Assembly: GCF_014203095.1 (NCBI RefSeq)
Contig: NZ_JACHIG010000009.1
Location: 248,001-312,000, forward strand
Length of the DNA: 64,000 nt
Direction of reading: 5' to 3'
Origin: Prosthecobacter vanneervenii
GTDB lineage: Bacteria > Verrucomicrobiota > Verrucomicrobiia > Verrucomicrobiales > Verrucomicrobiaceae
Below the pieces are notes generated by a model. That model made no database searches. It was not told the origin of the DNA and was given only the letters and a program-made list of their open reading frames with translations. This document shows positions 38,495-48,476 of the stretch, piece after piece (position 1 is the first letter of the stretch; each line of letters opens with the position of its first letter). A program made the position numbers and the translations under genes.

Positions 38495-39475
38495 TCATGA
38501 AGCCGGCACATGCCGCAGCAGCCACTCCGCCATCTCCGCGTAGATCGGAAAATCGGTGATCAGAACATTGTCATGATCAGCTCCTGGGATCTCCACCCAG
38601 CGCTTATCGATTTCTGGCGGCAGTGCAGCATACAACCTACGCCCGCACTCAGCTGGCACAACTCTGTCTGCAGTCCCATGCGCCACCATCACTGAACACC
38701 TCAGCGCAGGCACCAGAGCCATGGAGTTGATGTCACCCATATTCACTCTGGTTTTCTGCTGGTAAAACCAGCCCGTGATCCGGCTCCACACTGTACCCAG
38801 CCATTCGCCTGCCAGTTGAGACGCCTGATGCCTTACCACATGATTCAGCGTGTCAAACGTGGACACAAAAATAGCCGCCTTCCACGGAGCATCCGGAGCA
38901 GAAGCCGAGCGGATGCTGACGGCACCGCCCGTCGAGATCCCCATGATGCCAGCTGGCTGCGGAGCAAAACCAAACTCTGCCGCTGCCTCATTGAGCACCG
39001 TGGCTGGCAGATGCCCTTCTCGCACGCCATAACATGCCATGTCTGACGGACTGTCGCCATGCGCTGGCAGATCAAACAACAAACAGCGGAAGCCCACCGC
39101 GCAGAAACGCTCGGCGATGAGCAGATAGTCCTCTTTCCTGCCACGCCGCCCATGCACCAGCACCACATTTCCGAGGATGTTGCCGACGTCTGGCAGTTTG
39201 ATTTTTTTCTGCGCCATTTGCTCACGAATGACACGCCCGCGCTTCCCTAGCCTCCCATCAGGCATTGGCTCGCAGATGAGACAGGGGATGCCTCCCTGGC
39301 ACCGGAAAGATTTCAATGCCACGCCATGCGCAGCTGGATTAGATAAAAACTCCTGATGGTAATCCTGCAGCGGCCTGCGTGGCGGATGCGCCAGGTGTCC
39401 TGCCGCCAGCCATCCAGCCGCCATGGGAGCCATTATTACTGTTGCTGCCAGAATGGCCTGCCTTCTTTTCATCAC
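38495..39475 (-). CDS. Alpha/beta hydrolase, membrane-anchored or secreted
   Basis: A 326-residue alpha/beta-hydrolase-fold protein with an N-terminal hydrophobic signal or anchor (KRRQAILAATVIMAPMAAGW). The oxyanion region VVLVHGRRGRKED is near 104-116, the nucleophile elbow G-I-S-T-G has Ser181, the acid is probably Asp270 (HGTADRVVP), and the base His301 (GADHDN). Lid-like sequence lies between 205 and 245. Close architecture is found in serine aminopeptidase-like and 'alpha/beta fold' esterases; the substrate is unknown. It is divergent from the RlpA-like gene, 65 bp between starts. Confidence 0.86.
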   Translation of the reverse strand: MMKRRQAILAATVIMAPMAAGWLAAGHLAHPPRRPLQDYHQEFLSNPAAHGVALKSFRCQGGIPCLICEPMPDGRLGKRGRVIREQMAQKKIKLPDVGNILGNVVLVHGRRGRKEDYLLIAERFCAVGFRCLLFDLPAHGDSPSDMACYGVREGHLPATVLNEAAAEFGFAPQPAGIMGISTGGAVSIRSASAPDAPWKAAIFVSTFDTLNHVVRHQASQLAGEWLGTVWSRITGWFYQQKTRVNMGDINSMALVPALRCSVMVAHGTADRVVPAECGRRLYAALPPEIDKRWVEIPGADHDNVLITDFPIYAEMAEWLLRHVPAS

Positions 39476-39540
39476 GAAATGATGCCCCGGATTGTGCCTA
39501 ATGCCAATTCGGTTATGCTCCGGCCAGCAGACAGCAGATC

Positions 39541-40158
39541 ATGACCCCTTCCGCCTTTCTTCGTTTCCTAGCCATCACTCTGCCAGCCCTCGCAGTCAGC
39601 TGCGCCAAGCCCGCCTATCAGATGCGTGGCTATGCCTCCTACATCGCTGATCAGTATGCAGGCCACTACACCACCTCTGGGGCCATTTATCAGCCTCAGG
39701 GCTGGACGGCGGCGCACAATACCCTGCCCTTCGGTACTGTGGTCAAGGTGAAGAACAATCAGAACGGCCGCACCGTCAATGTAACGGTGAACGACCGCTT
39801 CCCCTACTACCCGAACCGCGTCATCAATCTCTCCCGCGCGGCAGCCGAGTACATCCAGCTCCCCTACCGCCAGCTCGGCGATGTGACAGTGACGGCCAAG
39901 ACTATTCCTAACGCGCCTGCTCAAACGCCTTCCACCTACACGGCTCCTCCACCCGCAGGTTATGGTTCCGCACCAGCGACAGCCTACAAACAACCAGCAG
40001 CTTCATATCGCAGCCCACCGCCCGTCAGGCCCACTTACCCCAACTCGCAGCCGAAAACAGTGAAGCCCTACTACAATCCGTCTTCGGTTCCTCCTGCAGG
40101 GTATGGCACCACCGCGCCCCCTGCAGGCCTCCCACCGCCGCCGCCCGGTTATCGTTAA
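39541..40158 (+). CDS. RlpA-like double-psi beta-barrel lipoprotein
   Basis: RlpA proteins are septal/peripheral lytic transglycosylases acting on denuded peptidoglycan. This 205-residue product has a lipobox (LAVSC, lipidated Cys21), then the DPBB core: GYASYIADQYAGHYTTSGA, TAAHNTLPFGTVVKVKN, NGRTVNVTVNDRFPY, RVINLSRAAA. His59 and Asp85 match conserved active-site positions, but the Glu normally found in T-A-[SN]-G-E is Ala48 here, and the usual IDLS reads INLS. The C-terminal half is a Pro/Tyr/Ala-rich low-complexity linker (PPAGYG repeats) with no SPOR domain. It may be catalytically weak, altered or structural. The stop codon overlaps that of the convergent RND gene. Confidence 0.85.
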   Translation: MTPSAFLRFLAITLPALAVSCAKPAYQMRGYASYIADQYAGHYTTSGAIYQPQGWTAAHNTLPFGTVVKVKNNQNGRTVNVTVNDRFPYYPNRVINLSRAAAEYIQLPYRQLGDVTVTAKTIPNAPAQTPSTYTAPPPAGYGSAPATAYKQPAASYRSPPPVRPTYPNSQPKTVKPYYNPSSVPPAGYGTTAPPAGLPPPPPGYR

Positions 40159-43100
40159 GCCGCCGCCGCCTTGCGCTTGGCACGGCTTTCGATCCAGTCA
40201 TACAGCATAGGCAACAGCAACAATGTGAGAAGAGTAGAGCTGATGATGCCGCCGATGACCACAGTGGCCAGCGGGCGCTGAACTTCTGCCCCCGCTCCAT
40301 GCGCCAGCGCCATGGGGACAAAACCCAGCGCCGCCACCAGCGCTGTCATCATCACCGGTCGCAGTCGTGTGGCCACACCAGTCAGCACCGCATCTCGCAC
40401 GCTGTGGCCCTCTTCGCGCAGCTCATTGAAGTAATTCACCAGCACCAGCCCGTTTAACACCGCCACACCACTGAGTGCGATGAAGCCCACCGCAGCCGTG
40501 ATGCTGAAAGGCATGCCACGCAGCCATAGCGCGATGATGCCACCGGTGAGAGCCAGAGGAATGCCCGTGGCCACCAGCAGCGTCTGCCGGATGCTGCCAA
40601 AGGCGAAAAAGATCAGCATCAAGATCATCAGCAGCGCGGTGGGCACCACCACGGCCAGACGTGCCCGCGCTTCCTGAAGATTTTCAAACGTGCCGCCAAA
40701 CTCAAAGCTGTAGCCCTCGGGAAAGCTCACCTCTTTTTTGATGCGTGCGGAGGCTTCATTCACAAATCCCTCCATGTCTCGCCCTCCCACCACATTCACA
40801 AGCAAGGCGGCTCGTCGTTGCGTTCGGCTATGACGGATGGGCTCCACAGTTTTTTCAATGCGGATATCCACCGCGTCACCGAGCGAGAGCATTCCAAAGT
40901 CGCCTACCCGCAGCGGCAGGCTCTTCATCACTTCTTCTTTGGAACGCTCATCCTCCGGCAGGCGAACCACGATGTCACGCCTGCGGTTGCCCTCCACCAC
41001 CTGGCCGGACACCTCACCACCTAGACCAGCGGAGACTGCATGGTTCAGCTCGGCCAGCGGCACGTTGTACTTGGTCAAAATCTCACGCTTCACCTGCATG
41101 ACCACACTGCTGGTGCGTCCGTTGGTTTCCAGCTCCGCAGCGCCTCCGGGAGTGCTGTTGATAATGTCACGGATCTGCGCCGCGAGTTTCTCCAGCACAT
41201 CAAAATCGATTCCATAGATGCGCACCGCCAGCTCCGCCTTCGTGCCTTCCATCATTTCATTGAACCGTGTCTCAATCGGCTGCCCGAATTCGATGGTCTG
41301 CCCTTCATGCTCGCTGAGGGCCTCTTTCTCGATCGCCTCGCACAGCTCCGCCTTGGTGCTTGGCAGGCCCGGCCCTTTCGGCCACTCGGAAATCGGGGTG
41401 TAGAAAATGTAAAAGTCCGTCTCGTTTGGCGGCATCGGATCCGTCGCCACCTCGCTGGTGCCGCTGCGTGTAAAGATGCAAGTCACCTGCGGAAACTTCT
41501 CCCGCACCAGCCTGCCCAGTTCCAGATCCTCATGCAGCGACTCCTTGAGGTTCATGCCCACCTTGCGGTAGATCATCCCGGCGATGGAGCCCTCATCCAG
41601 CTTGGGCACAAACTCCGCCCCCAGCGTGGTGAAGCGCCAGCCACAAAAGGCAAAGAAACCCACCGACACCAGCACCACAACCCAGCGCAGCCGGATGACC
41701 GCGCGCAGCATGGGCTGAAACACCTTGTTCAGTCCGGCGATCAGCCAGTTCTCCTTTTCGGCAATGTTGCCACCGAGAAAGAATGAGCACATCGCAGGCA
41801 TCAGCGTCAGCGCTAGCAGCAGTGCACCCGCCAGCGCGAAGATCACCGTCACCGCCATCGGGCGGAACATCTTCCCTTCGATCCCTGTCAGCGTCAGAAT
41901 TGGCAGATACACGATCGTGATGATCAGCACCCCAAAAAACATCGGGCTCGCCATCTGCTTGCTCGCAGCCAGCACCTCACGCGAGCGCTCCTCTCCCGTG
42001 AGCACACGCCCCAGATGGTGCTGCTTGATACCCAGCCTGCGGATGATGTTTTCCACCATCACCACAGCGCCGTCGATGATCAGTCCAAAATCCACCGCGC
42101 CCAGGCTCATCAGATTGCCGGACCATCCGCCCTGCATCATGCCGCAGATGGCAAAGAGGAAGGACAGCGGAATGGCCAGCGCCACGATCAAGGCAGCGCG
42201 CCAGTTTCCCAGCAGCGCCAGCAGCACCACGATGACGAGCACAGCCCCTTCCAGCAGATTCTTTTCCACCGTACCCACCGTGGCCTCCACGAGATCCGAG
42301 CGCTCATAGACCACCTTCACATCCATTCCTGCTGGCAGCTTCTCTCGCAGCTCCTCCAGCCGGGGTTTGACGCGGTCGCACACCACGCGCGCATTCTGCC
42401 CCATCAGCATCATCACCGTGCCCAGCACCACTTCATCACCGTCCATCGTGGCAGCTCCGGCACGGAAGCCCGCGCCCCATTGCACTTTGGCCACATCCTG
42501 CACCTTCAGCGGCGTGATGGCGGCGCCAAACTTGATCGGCAGGCTGGCGATTTCCTCAGCCGTGCTGACACGGCCAACGCTGCGGATGGTGAGCTGCTCG
42601 CCTTCGCGGTTGATCACACCGCCACCGGCATTTTCCACATTACCGCGGATGATCGCGGCCAGCTCTCCCACGGTCATGTTGGCCGCCTTCAGCTTGTCGA
42701 GCATCGGCTCCACCGTGACCTGCCGTTGATGCCCGCCATTGCTGTTGATCTCAGCCACGCCCTGCACCACGCGCAGATGTGGCTTCACGATGTACTCGTG
42801 CGTCTCCCACAGGCGCATCAGCCCTTCTCTCTCATCGGCCGGGCGCTCCTTGGCCCCCTTTTTCCAATGCAGCGTGTAGTAAAATATTTCCCCCAGCCCG
42901 GTGCTGATGGGCGCCAGAGACAGCGCACTGCCCGGCGGCAGATCCCGCATCACCGCAGTGAGTCGCTCGGTCACAAGCTGACGGGCGCGAAAGATGTCGG
43001 TGCCATCCTCAAACACAATCGTCACCTGGCTGAGTCCAAACTTCGTCAATGATCGGGAATCAAGCACCCCCGGCATGCCGGAGAGCGCCATTTCAATGGG

Positions 43101-43301
43101 TCGTGTCACAGCGCGCTCAGACTCCTCGGGGGCCAGCGCCGGCACGGCCACATTGACCTGCACTTGCGGCCCGGTCAGGTCAGGCACCGCATCGATTGGC
43201 AGATGGATCAGCGAAAACAGGCCCGCGATCAGCAGGCCCAGGGCGCCCAGCAGCACGAGGGCACGCTGGCGTACGGAAAAATCGAGAATGAAATTGAGCA
43301 T
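40155..43301 (-). CDS. HME-family RND efflux pump 2 (CzcA/CusA-like inner-membrane permease)
   Basis: A 1,048-residue proton-driven heavy-metal exporter of the inner membrane. It has the RND layout: TM1 at the N-terminus, porter loop, TM2-6, second porter loop, TM8-12. The TM4 sequence GAVDFGLIIDGAVVMVEN carries D404, D410 and E417, the proton-relay/ion residues of CzcA-type (divalent cation) HME-RND pumps; the CusA-type Cu/Ag signature is absent. I start at the ATG 43301 (MLNFILDFSVRQRALVLLG); an ATG 87 bp upstream would add a non-hydrophobic leader. It is preceded at 37 bp by its outer-membrane factor, with no adaptor gene of its own. The stop overlaps the convergent rlpA-like stop. Confidence 0.94.
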   Translation of the reverse strand: MLNFILDFSVRQRALVLLGALGLLIAGLFSLIHLPIDAVPDLTGPQVQVNVAVPALAPEESERAVTRPIEMALSGMPGVLDSRSLTKFGLSQVTIVFEDGTDIFRARQLVTERLTAVMRDLPPGSALSLAPISTGLGEIFYYTLHWKKGAKERPADEREGLMRLWETHEYIVKPHLRVVQGVAEINSNGGHQRQVTVEPMLDKLKAANMTVGELAAIIRGNVENAGGGVINREGEQLTIRSVGRVSTAEEIASLPIKFGAAITPLKVQDVAKVQWGAGFRAGAATMDGDEVVLGTVMMLMGQNARVVCDRVKPRLEELREKLPAGMDVKVVYERSDLVEATVGTVEKNLLEGAVLVIVVLLALLGNWRAALIVALAIPLSFLFAICGMMQGGWSGNLMSLGAVDFGLIIDGAVVMVENIIRRLGIKQHHLGRVLTGEERSREVLAASKQMASPMFFGVLIITIVYLPILTLTGIEGKMFRPMAVTVIFALAGALLLALTLMPAMCSFFLGGNIAEKENWLIAGLNKVFQPMLRAVIRLRWVVVLVSVGFFAFCGWRFTTLGAEFVPKLDEGSIAGMIYRKVGMNLKESLHEDLELGRLVREKFPQVTCIFTRSGTSEVATDPMPPNETDFYIFYTPISEWPKGPGLPSTKAELCEAIEKEALSEHEGQTIEFGQPIETRFNEMMEGTKAELAVRIYGIDFDVLEKLAAQIRDIINSTPGGAAELETNGRTSSVVMQVKREILTKYNVPLAELNHAVSAGLGGEVSGQVVEGNRRRDIVVRLPEDERSKEEVMKSLPLRVGDFGMLSLGDAVDIRIEKTVEPIRHSRTQRRAALLVNVVGGRDMEGFVNEASARIKKEVSFPEGYSFEFGGTFENLQEARARLAVVVPTALLMILMLIFFAFGSIRQTLLVATGIPLALTGGIIALWLRGMPFSITAAVGFIALSGVAVLNGLVLVNYFNELREEGHSVRDAVLTGVATRLRPVMMTALVAALGFVPMALAHGAGAEVQRPLATVVIGGIISSTLLTLLLLPMLYDWIESRAKRKAAAA

Positions 43302-43338
43302 GGTCGCAGGGAGCGGAGTGTTTCTGAAACGACGCGGC

Positions 43339-44589
43339 CTATTGCTCAGGCACGCTTCCTGTGAGCTGCTCCAGCTGCTGTCTGGCATCCACCGCCCCCA
43401 TCTGCGCCGTCAGCACGGCTTTGACGGAGGAAAGGTACTGCCGCTGCAGCTCTGTATAGGTGGCCAGTGGCAAGGCCCCCATGCGGTAATGATCATCCGC
43501 TTCGGCAGCCGCCTTGCGGAAGCTCTCCAGCGTGTCAGGAGGCAGCTGTGTGAGCTGCTCCATGTAGATGCGGTAGTGGCTGGCCTGTGCCGCCACGTCG
43601 CGCTCCAGCTGCCGCATCTGTGCGGTCAGCATCAGCTCCGCCTGCAACTGTTTGGCCTGCGCAGCGTCAATCGCCCCCTTGTTGTGATTCCACAGCGGCA
43701 GCGGAAAGGAAAGCGTAAAGCCCACCTGCGTTTCCCGAGTCAGCGTCGTCTGCTTCTGCACGTAAGACTGCACGGTAATCGACGGCCACCTTTCGTTCTT
43801 TGCCAGCGCCACCTGAAATCCCTGCTGCTCCACATCGAGAAACCGCGCACGCAGCGCAAAATTCTTTTCACGCGCACGGGACAGCAGCACATCCACGGGT
43901 GGCGGCGGCAGCACCACAAAGTGCTCAGACTTCAGCTCCAATGGATGCTCCGCCCTTTCTCCCAGCAGTTGGTTTAGCTCAAAGCGTGCCGCCGCAAGAT
44001 CATTGCGCGCCTGCGTGGCCTCCGCTCCCAGCGTCAGTGCATTGGCCTGGATGATGCGTGCCTCCAACCGTGGTGCAGCACCTGCTGGATCACGCTGCAA
44101 AAGCACCGCCGCCAGTGACTGAAAGCGCTTGGTCACCTCCTCCGCCGCACGCGTCTGCTCCTGCGCTGCGATCATCCTCCATGCGATGCTACGCACCCGC
44201 CCAGTCAGAGCGGCACGAAACTGCGCCAGCCCCAACTGTGCCAATTCGATGTCTTTTTGCGCGATGGCTTTCCGCAAAGAGATGCGCCCCGGCCACTCAA
44301 AGGTCTGGGTCAGCTGCGCCTGCCACGTAGGCCCGTCGGTGACGTAGTTGTTGGAAAGATCCCGCAGCCGCCAGTTGCCTTTCCCAACCATCAGCTCGGG
44401 GTTTTTGATCTCGCCAGCCTTGGTCTTGCCACCACGTGCCACATCGATCTGAGCTTCGTAGTACTGAAGTTCGGGGTGTGTGGCGAGGGTTTTGAGAACC
44501 AGCGAATTAACAGAGACAGGCTCCACAGCCATGACAGCGGGCAGAGAGGAGCCAAGGAACAAACAAGTAATTAAAAAGGAGGGTTTCAT
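43339..44589 (-). CDS. TolC/CusC-family outer-membrane factor 2
   Basis: A 416-residue outer-membrane efflux channel. It starts at 44589 with a signal peptide (MKPSFLITCLFLGSSLPAVMA). Two repeated coiled-coil/beta halves of the OEP family (PF02321) are visible: LKTLATHPELQYYEAQIDVARGGKTKAGEIKNPEL opens the first helical hairpin, and FTLSFPLPLWNHNKGAIDAAQAK marks the second. The motif P-LPLWN-[RH]N-KG is typical of CzcC-like channels. A longer in-frame extension to 44805 has no signal-like character and is rejected. It is the partner of pump 2 just downstream. Confidence 0.92.
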   Translation of the reverse strand: MKPSFLITCLFLGSSLPAVMAVEPVSVNSLVLKTLATHPELQYYEAQIDVARGGKTKAGEIKNPELMVGKGNWRLRDLSNNYVTDGPTWQAQLTQTFEWPGRISLRKAIAQKDIELAQLGLAQFRAALTGRVRSIAWRMIAAQEQTRAAEEVTKRFQSLAAVLLQRDPAGAAPRLEARIIQANALTLGAEATQARNDLAAARFELNQLLGERAEHPLELKSEHFVVLPPPPVDVLLSRAREKNFALRARFLDVEQQGFQVALAKNERWPSITVQSYVQKQTTLTRETQVGFTLSFPLPLWNHNKGAIDAAQAKQLQAELMLTAQMRQLERDVAAQASHYRIYMEQLTQLPPDTLESFRKAAAEADDHYRMGALPLATYTELQRQYLSSVKAVLTAQMGAVDARQQLEQLTGSVPEQ

Positions 44590-44690
44590 GACACATGCGA
44601 ATTGAAGTTGGTAGATGATCAGGACGACCCAGTGAACCGTCTTCTGATTTAGCGCCCGCATCCGCGGACCTGATTCTCTGCCAGCAATTC

Positions 44691-45197
44691 TCAACAACGC
44701 ATGACGACCCTGCCGGTCTTCAGTGACTGTCCCTGCGACCACGTGCTGTGTCGCACCTGCCACACAATTCCATGATGGCAAGCGGGCTTGGCCGCGTAAA
44801 AACATAGCACGCCCTCCACAGGAGCCTTCATCTTGGCCTCACAGCTTCCTGCTGTGGCCAGTCTCTGGGCACGTGCTGCGTCATCCACAGGTTTGAATGC
44901 CAGGACATGATCCCCGGCATTTGACGCAGGAGTCTTGGCAAAGGCCATCAGCATCCGGCACAGCGCATCGTGCTGATGTGAGATCAGCTCAGCTGCGGAC
45001 TTGCCCTCATGGGTCAGCACCACCGCCATGGCTCCATTGTTCGACACCCCGATCTTGACCTCATGATCACCATCAAGCAGCGCTGCCGCCATGCAGACAG
45101 CAGGCGCCACCCCATGGGAGGAAAGCAGCCACCCCAGCAGGAGAAGCAGGTTCACCAGCCGATTCAGTGGCTTGGAATCATGACGAGGCGCGCGCAT
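44691..45197 (-). CDS. Secreted His/Cys-containing protein of unknown function within the efflux block
   Basis: A 168-residue product with an N-terminal hydrophobic stretch (NRLVNLLLLLGWLLSSHGVAPA) that looks like a signal peptide or anchor. The mature part contains several potential metal ligands: HEG, SHQHD, the Cys of ALCRM, GSCEAKM, VLCFY, and ACHHG near the C-terminus. I recognise no family. It sits between pump 1 (66 bp) and outer-membrane factor 2 (101 bp) on the same strand, which suggests a role in the same metal response, perhaps as a periplasmic metal-binding accessory; that role is inferred from context only. Confidence 0.68.
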   Translation of the reverse strand: MRAPRHDSKPLNRLVNLLLLLGWLLSSHGVAPAVCMAAALLDGDHEVKIGVSNNGAMAVVLTHEGKSAAELISHQHDALCRMLMAFAKTPASNAGDHVLAFKPVDDAARAQRLATAGSCEAKMKAPVEGVLCFYAAKPACHHGIVWQVRHSTWSQGQSLKTGRVVMRC

Positions 45198-45263
45198 GTC
45201 AGAGCGTAGTAACGCACACTAGCATGCCCATGTAGCAAATTCCAACGTGAAAAATTGACTGCC

Positions 45264-48200
45264 TTAGCCCGGCGCCCCCCCTGGATTCTCCGGCGTGTGG
45301 GGATCCTCCGGCTTTTTCTTCTTGTGCAAAGAAAGGAACGGCTGATGCCCGGGCCCCTCGATCAGCACATACTTGCTGTGCAGGCCTTCCTCGCCGGCAT
45401 CAAAAAGCGGATACAGCACCGGCAGAATGTACAAAGTGAGAAGCGTGGCGGTGACAAGCCCGCCAATGATCACGCAGGCAAACGGGCGCGCCGTTTCCGC
45501 ACCCACTGCATGAGATAGTGCCGCAGGCAGCAGGCCCAGCGCCGCCATGGCAGCCGTCATCACCACCGGACGCACACGGCTGATTGCACCTTCACGCACC
45601 GCCTCGGCCATTCGCATGCCCTCCTTGCGCAGCTCTCGGATTCGCTCCACCAGCAGCACCCCGTTCTGCACGGACACCCCGAAGAGGGCGATGAATCCGA
45701 CCAGCGCAGAAACAGACATCGCCAGTCCTGCAATCGGCAGCACCAGAATGCCTCCCACCGCCGCAAACGGCACGTTGAGCAGGATCAGCGTGGCCAGCTT
45801 GGCGGAGTCAAACGCGGTGAAAAGCAGGAAGAAGATGGCGATCAGCGTGATCGGCACCACCAGGATCAGGCGCTTGACGGCACGCTGCTGGTTTTCAAAG
45901 GCCCCCGTCCATTCCAGGTGGAATCCCTTCGGCAGTTTGACCTGCGCATCCACCTTCTGCTGCGCCTCGGCCACCAGAGAGCCCAGGTCGCGTCCACGCA
46001 CCGCCAGCTTCACCGCCGTTAGACGGGCGTTTTCTTCGCGGTAGATTCGGGCAAAGCCAGGCTTAACCTCCACGGAAGCCAGCGCCCCCAGAGTCAACCG
46101 CTCACCATCAGACCCTGAAACCGGGATGCGTCGGATGCCGTCGATACTCGCGACGGAGCGCGGAATCATTTTGACCACCAGATCAAACGTACGCTCCCCT
46201 TCCAGCACCTTGGTGGCCACGGAGCCGCCCATCGAGGTCTCGATCACTGACTGCACATCCGTCATCGACAGCCCTGCACGCGATATGGCGGAGCGGTCCA
46301 CCGCGATCTGCACCTGCGGCTGCCCCATCAGGCGGTCAGTGCCCACGTCTGCGGCTCCAGGCACGGTGTTCAAAATGTCCACAATCTGATCGGCCAGCTG
46401 CTGCAGCTTCTCTGGCTCGTCACCAAAGATCTTCACACTCAGCTCGGACTTCACCCCTGAGATGGCCTCGTTCACATTGTCCTCAATGATCTGGCTGAAC
46501 TGGAACTGCACCCCTGGCACCTCGACGTTGAGCTTGGCTTTCATCTTTTTGACGAGCCCATCTCGGTCTGGGGCTGTCTTCCACTCTTCACGCGGATGCA
46601 GGTCCACGGATGTTTCGCAGACATCAAAACCATTGACGTCAGTACCATCATCTGGTCGTCCGTTTTGAGTGATGATGGATTTCGACTCTGGGAAGGATGC
46701 CAGCACGGCCCGCATGCGCCTCACGATCTGTGCAGATTCCGAGGGCGAAATCGTCTGCGGCAGGAAGGAACGTATATACAGCGATCCCTCGTCCAGCTTC
46801 GGCAGGAACTCTGTGCCCGTATGAGTGGCCACCACGCCAGCAACTGCCAGCATCGCCACCCCGCTCAGAACAATGATGCGTCCGTGATTCAGCGTCCACG
46901 CCAGCGAAGGCCGGTACATTCTCACCAGAATGCGCACCAGCCACGACTCATGCTCTCCAGGCCCTTTCTTCAGGGCGTAGCTGGCCAGCAGCGGCACAAT
47001 CGTCAGCGCCAGAATGGTGCCTGCGATCAGTGCAAAGGTCAGCGTCAGCGCCATCGGCTTGAAGATCTTCCCTTCCACACGCTGCATCGTGTAAAGCGGC
47101 AGGAAGGCCGTGAGCAGGATGGCCTTGGAGAACAAAATCGGCCGCCCCATCTGCCCCACAGCTTTGGGCAGCAGCTTGAAGAGGGATTCCTTTTTCTCCC
47201 GCCGCTCATGCATCAGCCGCAGCAGGTCTTCGATCACCACCACGGCTGAGTCCACGATGATGCCGAAGTCGATGGCTCCCATCGAAATGAGGTTGGCCGG
47301 AATGCCCCGTAGATCCAGCATCAGGAAGGCCCCCAGCAGCGAGAGCGGCACCACGGCAGCCACCACCAGCGCCGAGCGGATGTTCCCTATTCCCAGAAAC
47401 ATGATGAGCACCAGCAGCACCAGCCCGATGCCGTCCGCCATGTTCTTGTGCACCGTGTGCAGCGTGCGGTTGATCAGGTTCGTGCGGTCGTAGTGCATGT
47501 GGATGTGCACACCTGCTGGCAGAAACTTGGTGTTGATGATCTCGATCTTGTCACGGACGCGCTCCAGCACCTCCATGGCGTTCTCGCCTTTGCGCAGCAT
47601 CACGATGCCCTCGATCGCGTCATCCAGCTCGTAATGCTCAGCAGGAATGTTGCGTCCCACACGTCCAAGGCGCAGTTGCTCGCCGATCAGCACACGCCCC
47701 AGGTCTTTCACCCGGATCGGCGTGCCGCCACGTGTATCCACTGCGATCAGCCCGATGTCCTCCAGTGATTGCACAAAGCCAAGGCCGCGCACGATGAACA
47801 TTTCCGGCCCGTGCTCAATGTATGCCCCGCCCGCATTTTTGTTCCCGGCGGAAAGTGCATCCAGCACCTGACGCAAAGAGATGTCATAGGACAGCAGCTT
47901 CATCGGGTCGATAAGCACCTGGTACTGCTTCGTGGCACCGCCGAATCCGATCACATCCACCACGCCTGAGACCGTTCGCATCTGGCGCTCGACGATCCAG
48001 TCCTGCACAGCACGCAGTTCCGTCGAAGGCATGCTTCGTGGCGCGTCCAGTGTGTAGCGGTAGATCTCGCCCACCGGCGTCGTGTCAGGAGACAGTCGCG
48101 TATCCGCATCCGGCGGCAGGCTCACGCTGGAAAGCAGCTGAAAAGCCATGTTTCGGCAGTAGGCCCGGTCTGCATCGTCCTCAAAGACGATGGTGACCTG

Positions 48201-48470
48201 CGATAGCCCGAACAGCGAGACCGAGCGGATGGACGCCCGCTTGGGAATGCTGTTCATGGCATTCTCGATCGGCACCGTCACCAGACGCTCCACTTCTTCA
48301 GCAGCGCGGCCCGGCAGCAGCGTAATGATCTGCACGGAGACATTGGTGACGTCAGGATAGGCCTCCACCGGCAGCCGGTTGAAGGCCAGCGCACCGGCCA
48401 ACACAAAAAGGACCATCAGCGCCAGGGCGATAGGCCGGTGTTTGAGAACGTATTTTGTAAGCGTGCCCAT
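45264..48470 (-). CDS. HME-family RND efflux pump 1 (CzcA-like inner-membrane permease)
   Basis: A 1,068-residue proton-driven inner-membrane exporter. The first TM is MGTLTKYVLKHRPIALALMVLF; the large porter loops follow, with GAIDFGIIVDSAVVVIED in TM4 giving D401, D407 and E414. These sit at almost the same numbering as D402/D408/E415 of CzcA, so the cargo is probably a divalent cation (Zn, Co, Cd, Ni). The sequence differs substantially from pump 2, so the two are old paralogues or separately acquired. The C-terminus has a Lys/Pro-rich tail (HKKKKPEDPHTPENPGG). Its adaptor is 6 bp upstream. Confidence 0.95.
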   Translation of the reverse strand: MGTLTKYVLKHRPIALALMVLFVLAGALAFNRLPVEAYPDVTNVSVQIITLLPGRAAEEVERLVTVPIENAMNSIPKRASIRSVSLFGLSQVTIVFEDDADRAYCRNMAFQLLSSVSLPPDADTRLSPDTTPVGEIYRYTLDAPRSMPSTELRAVQDWIVERQMRTVSGVVDVIGFGGATKQYQVLIDPMKLLSYDISLRQVLDALSAGNKNAGGAYIEHGPEMFIVRGLGFVQSLEDIGLIAVDTRGGTPIRVKDLGRVLIGEQLRLGRVGRNIPAEHYELDDAIEGIVMLRKGENAMEVLERVRDKIEIINTKFLPAGVHIHMHYDRTNLINRTLHTVHKNMADGIGLVLLVLIMFLGIGNIRSALVVAAVVPLSLLGAFLMLDLRGIPANLISMGAIDFGIIVDSAVVVIEDLLRLMHERREKKESLFKLLPKAVGQMGRPILFSKAILLTAFLPLYTMQRVEGKIFKPMALTLTFALIAGTILALTIVPLLASYALKKGPGEHESWLVRILVRMYRPSLAWTLNHGRIIVLSGVAMLAVAGVVATHTGTEFLPKLDEGSLYIRSFLPQTISPSESAQIVRRMRAVLASFPESKSIITQNGRPDDGTDVNGFDVCETSVDLHPREEWKTAPDRDGLVKKMKAKLNVEVPGVQFQFSQIIEDNVNEAISGVKSELSVKIFGDEPEKLQQLADQIVDILNTVPGAADVGTDRLMGQPQVQIAVDRSAISRAGLSMTDVQSVIETSMGGSVATKVLEGERTFDLVVKMIPRSVASIDGIRRIPVSGSDGERLTLGALASVEVKPGFARIYREENARLTAVKLAVRGRDLGSLVAEAQQKVDAQVKLPKGFHLEWTGAFENQQRAVKRLILVVPITLIAIFFLLFTAFDSAKLATLILLNVPFAAVGGILVLPIAGLAMSVSALVGFIALFGVSVQNGVLLVERIRELRKEGMRMAEAVREGAISRVRPVVMTAAMAALGLLPAALSHAVGAETARPFACVIIGGLVTATLLTLYILPVLYPLFDAGEEGLHSKYVLIEGPGHQPFLSLHKKKKPEDPHTPENPGGAPG

Positions 48471-48476
48471 GACGGT

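Noticed and set aside
42015-43052. 345-codon plus-strand frame opposite RND pump 2
   Set aside because: His/Gln/Arg-rich shadow of a conserved gene on the other strand. The same holds for 42994-43977, 46596-47249 and 57341-58153.
40155-43301. CusA-type Cu/Ag pump
   Set aside because: TM4 reads DFG ... D ... E as in CzcA-type divalent-cation pumps, not the CusA signature.
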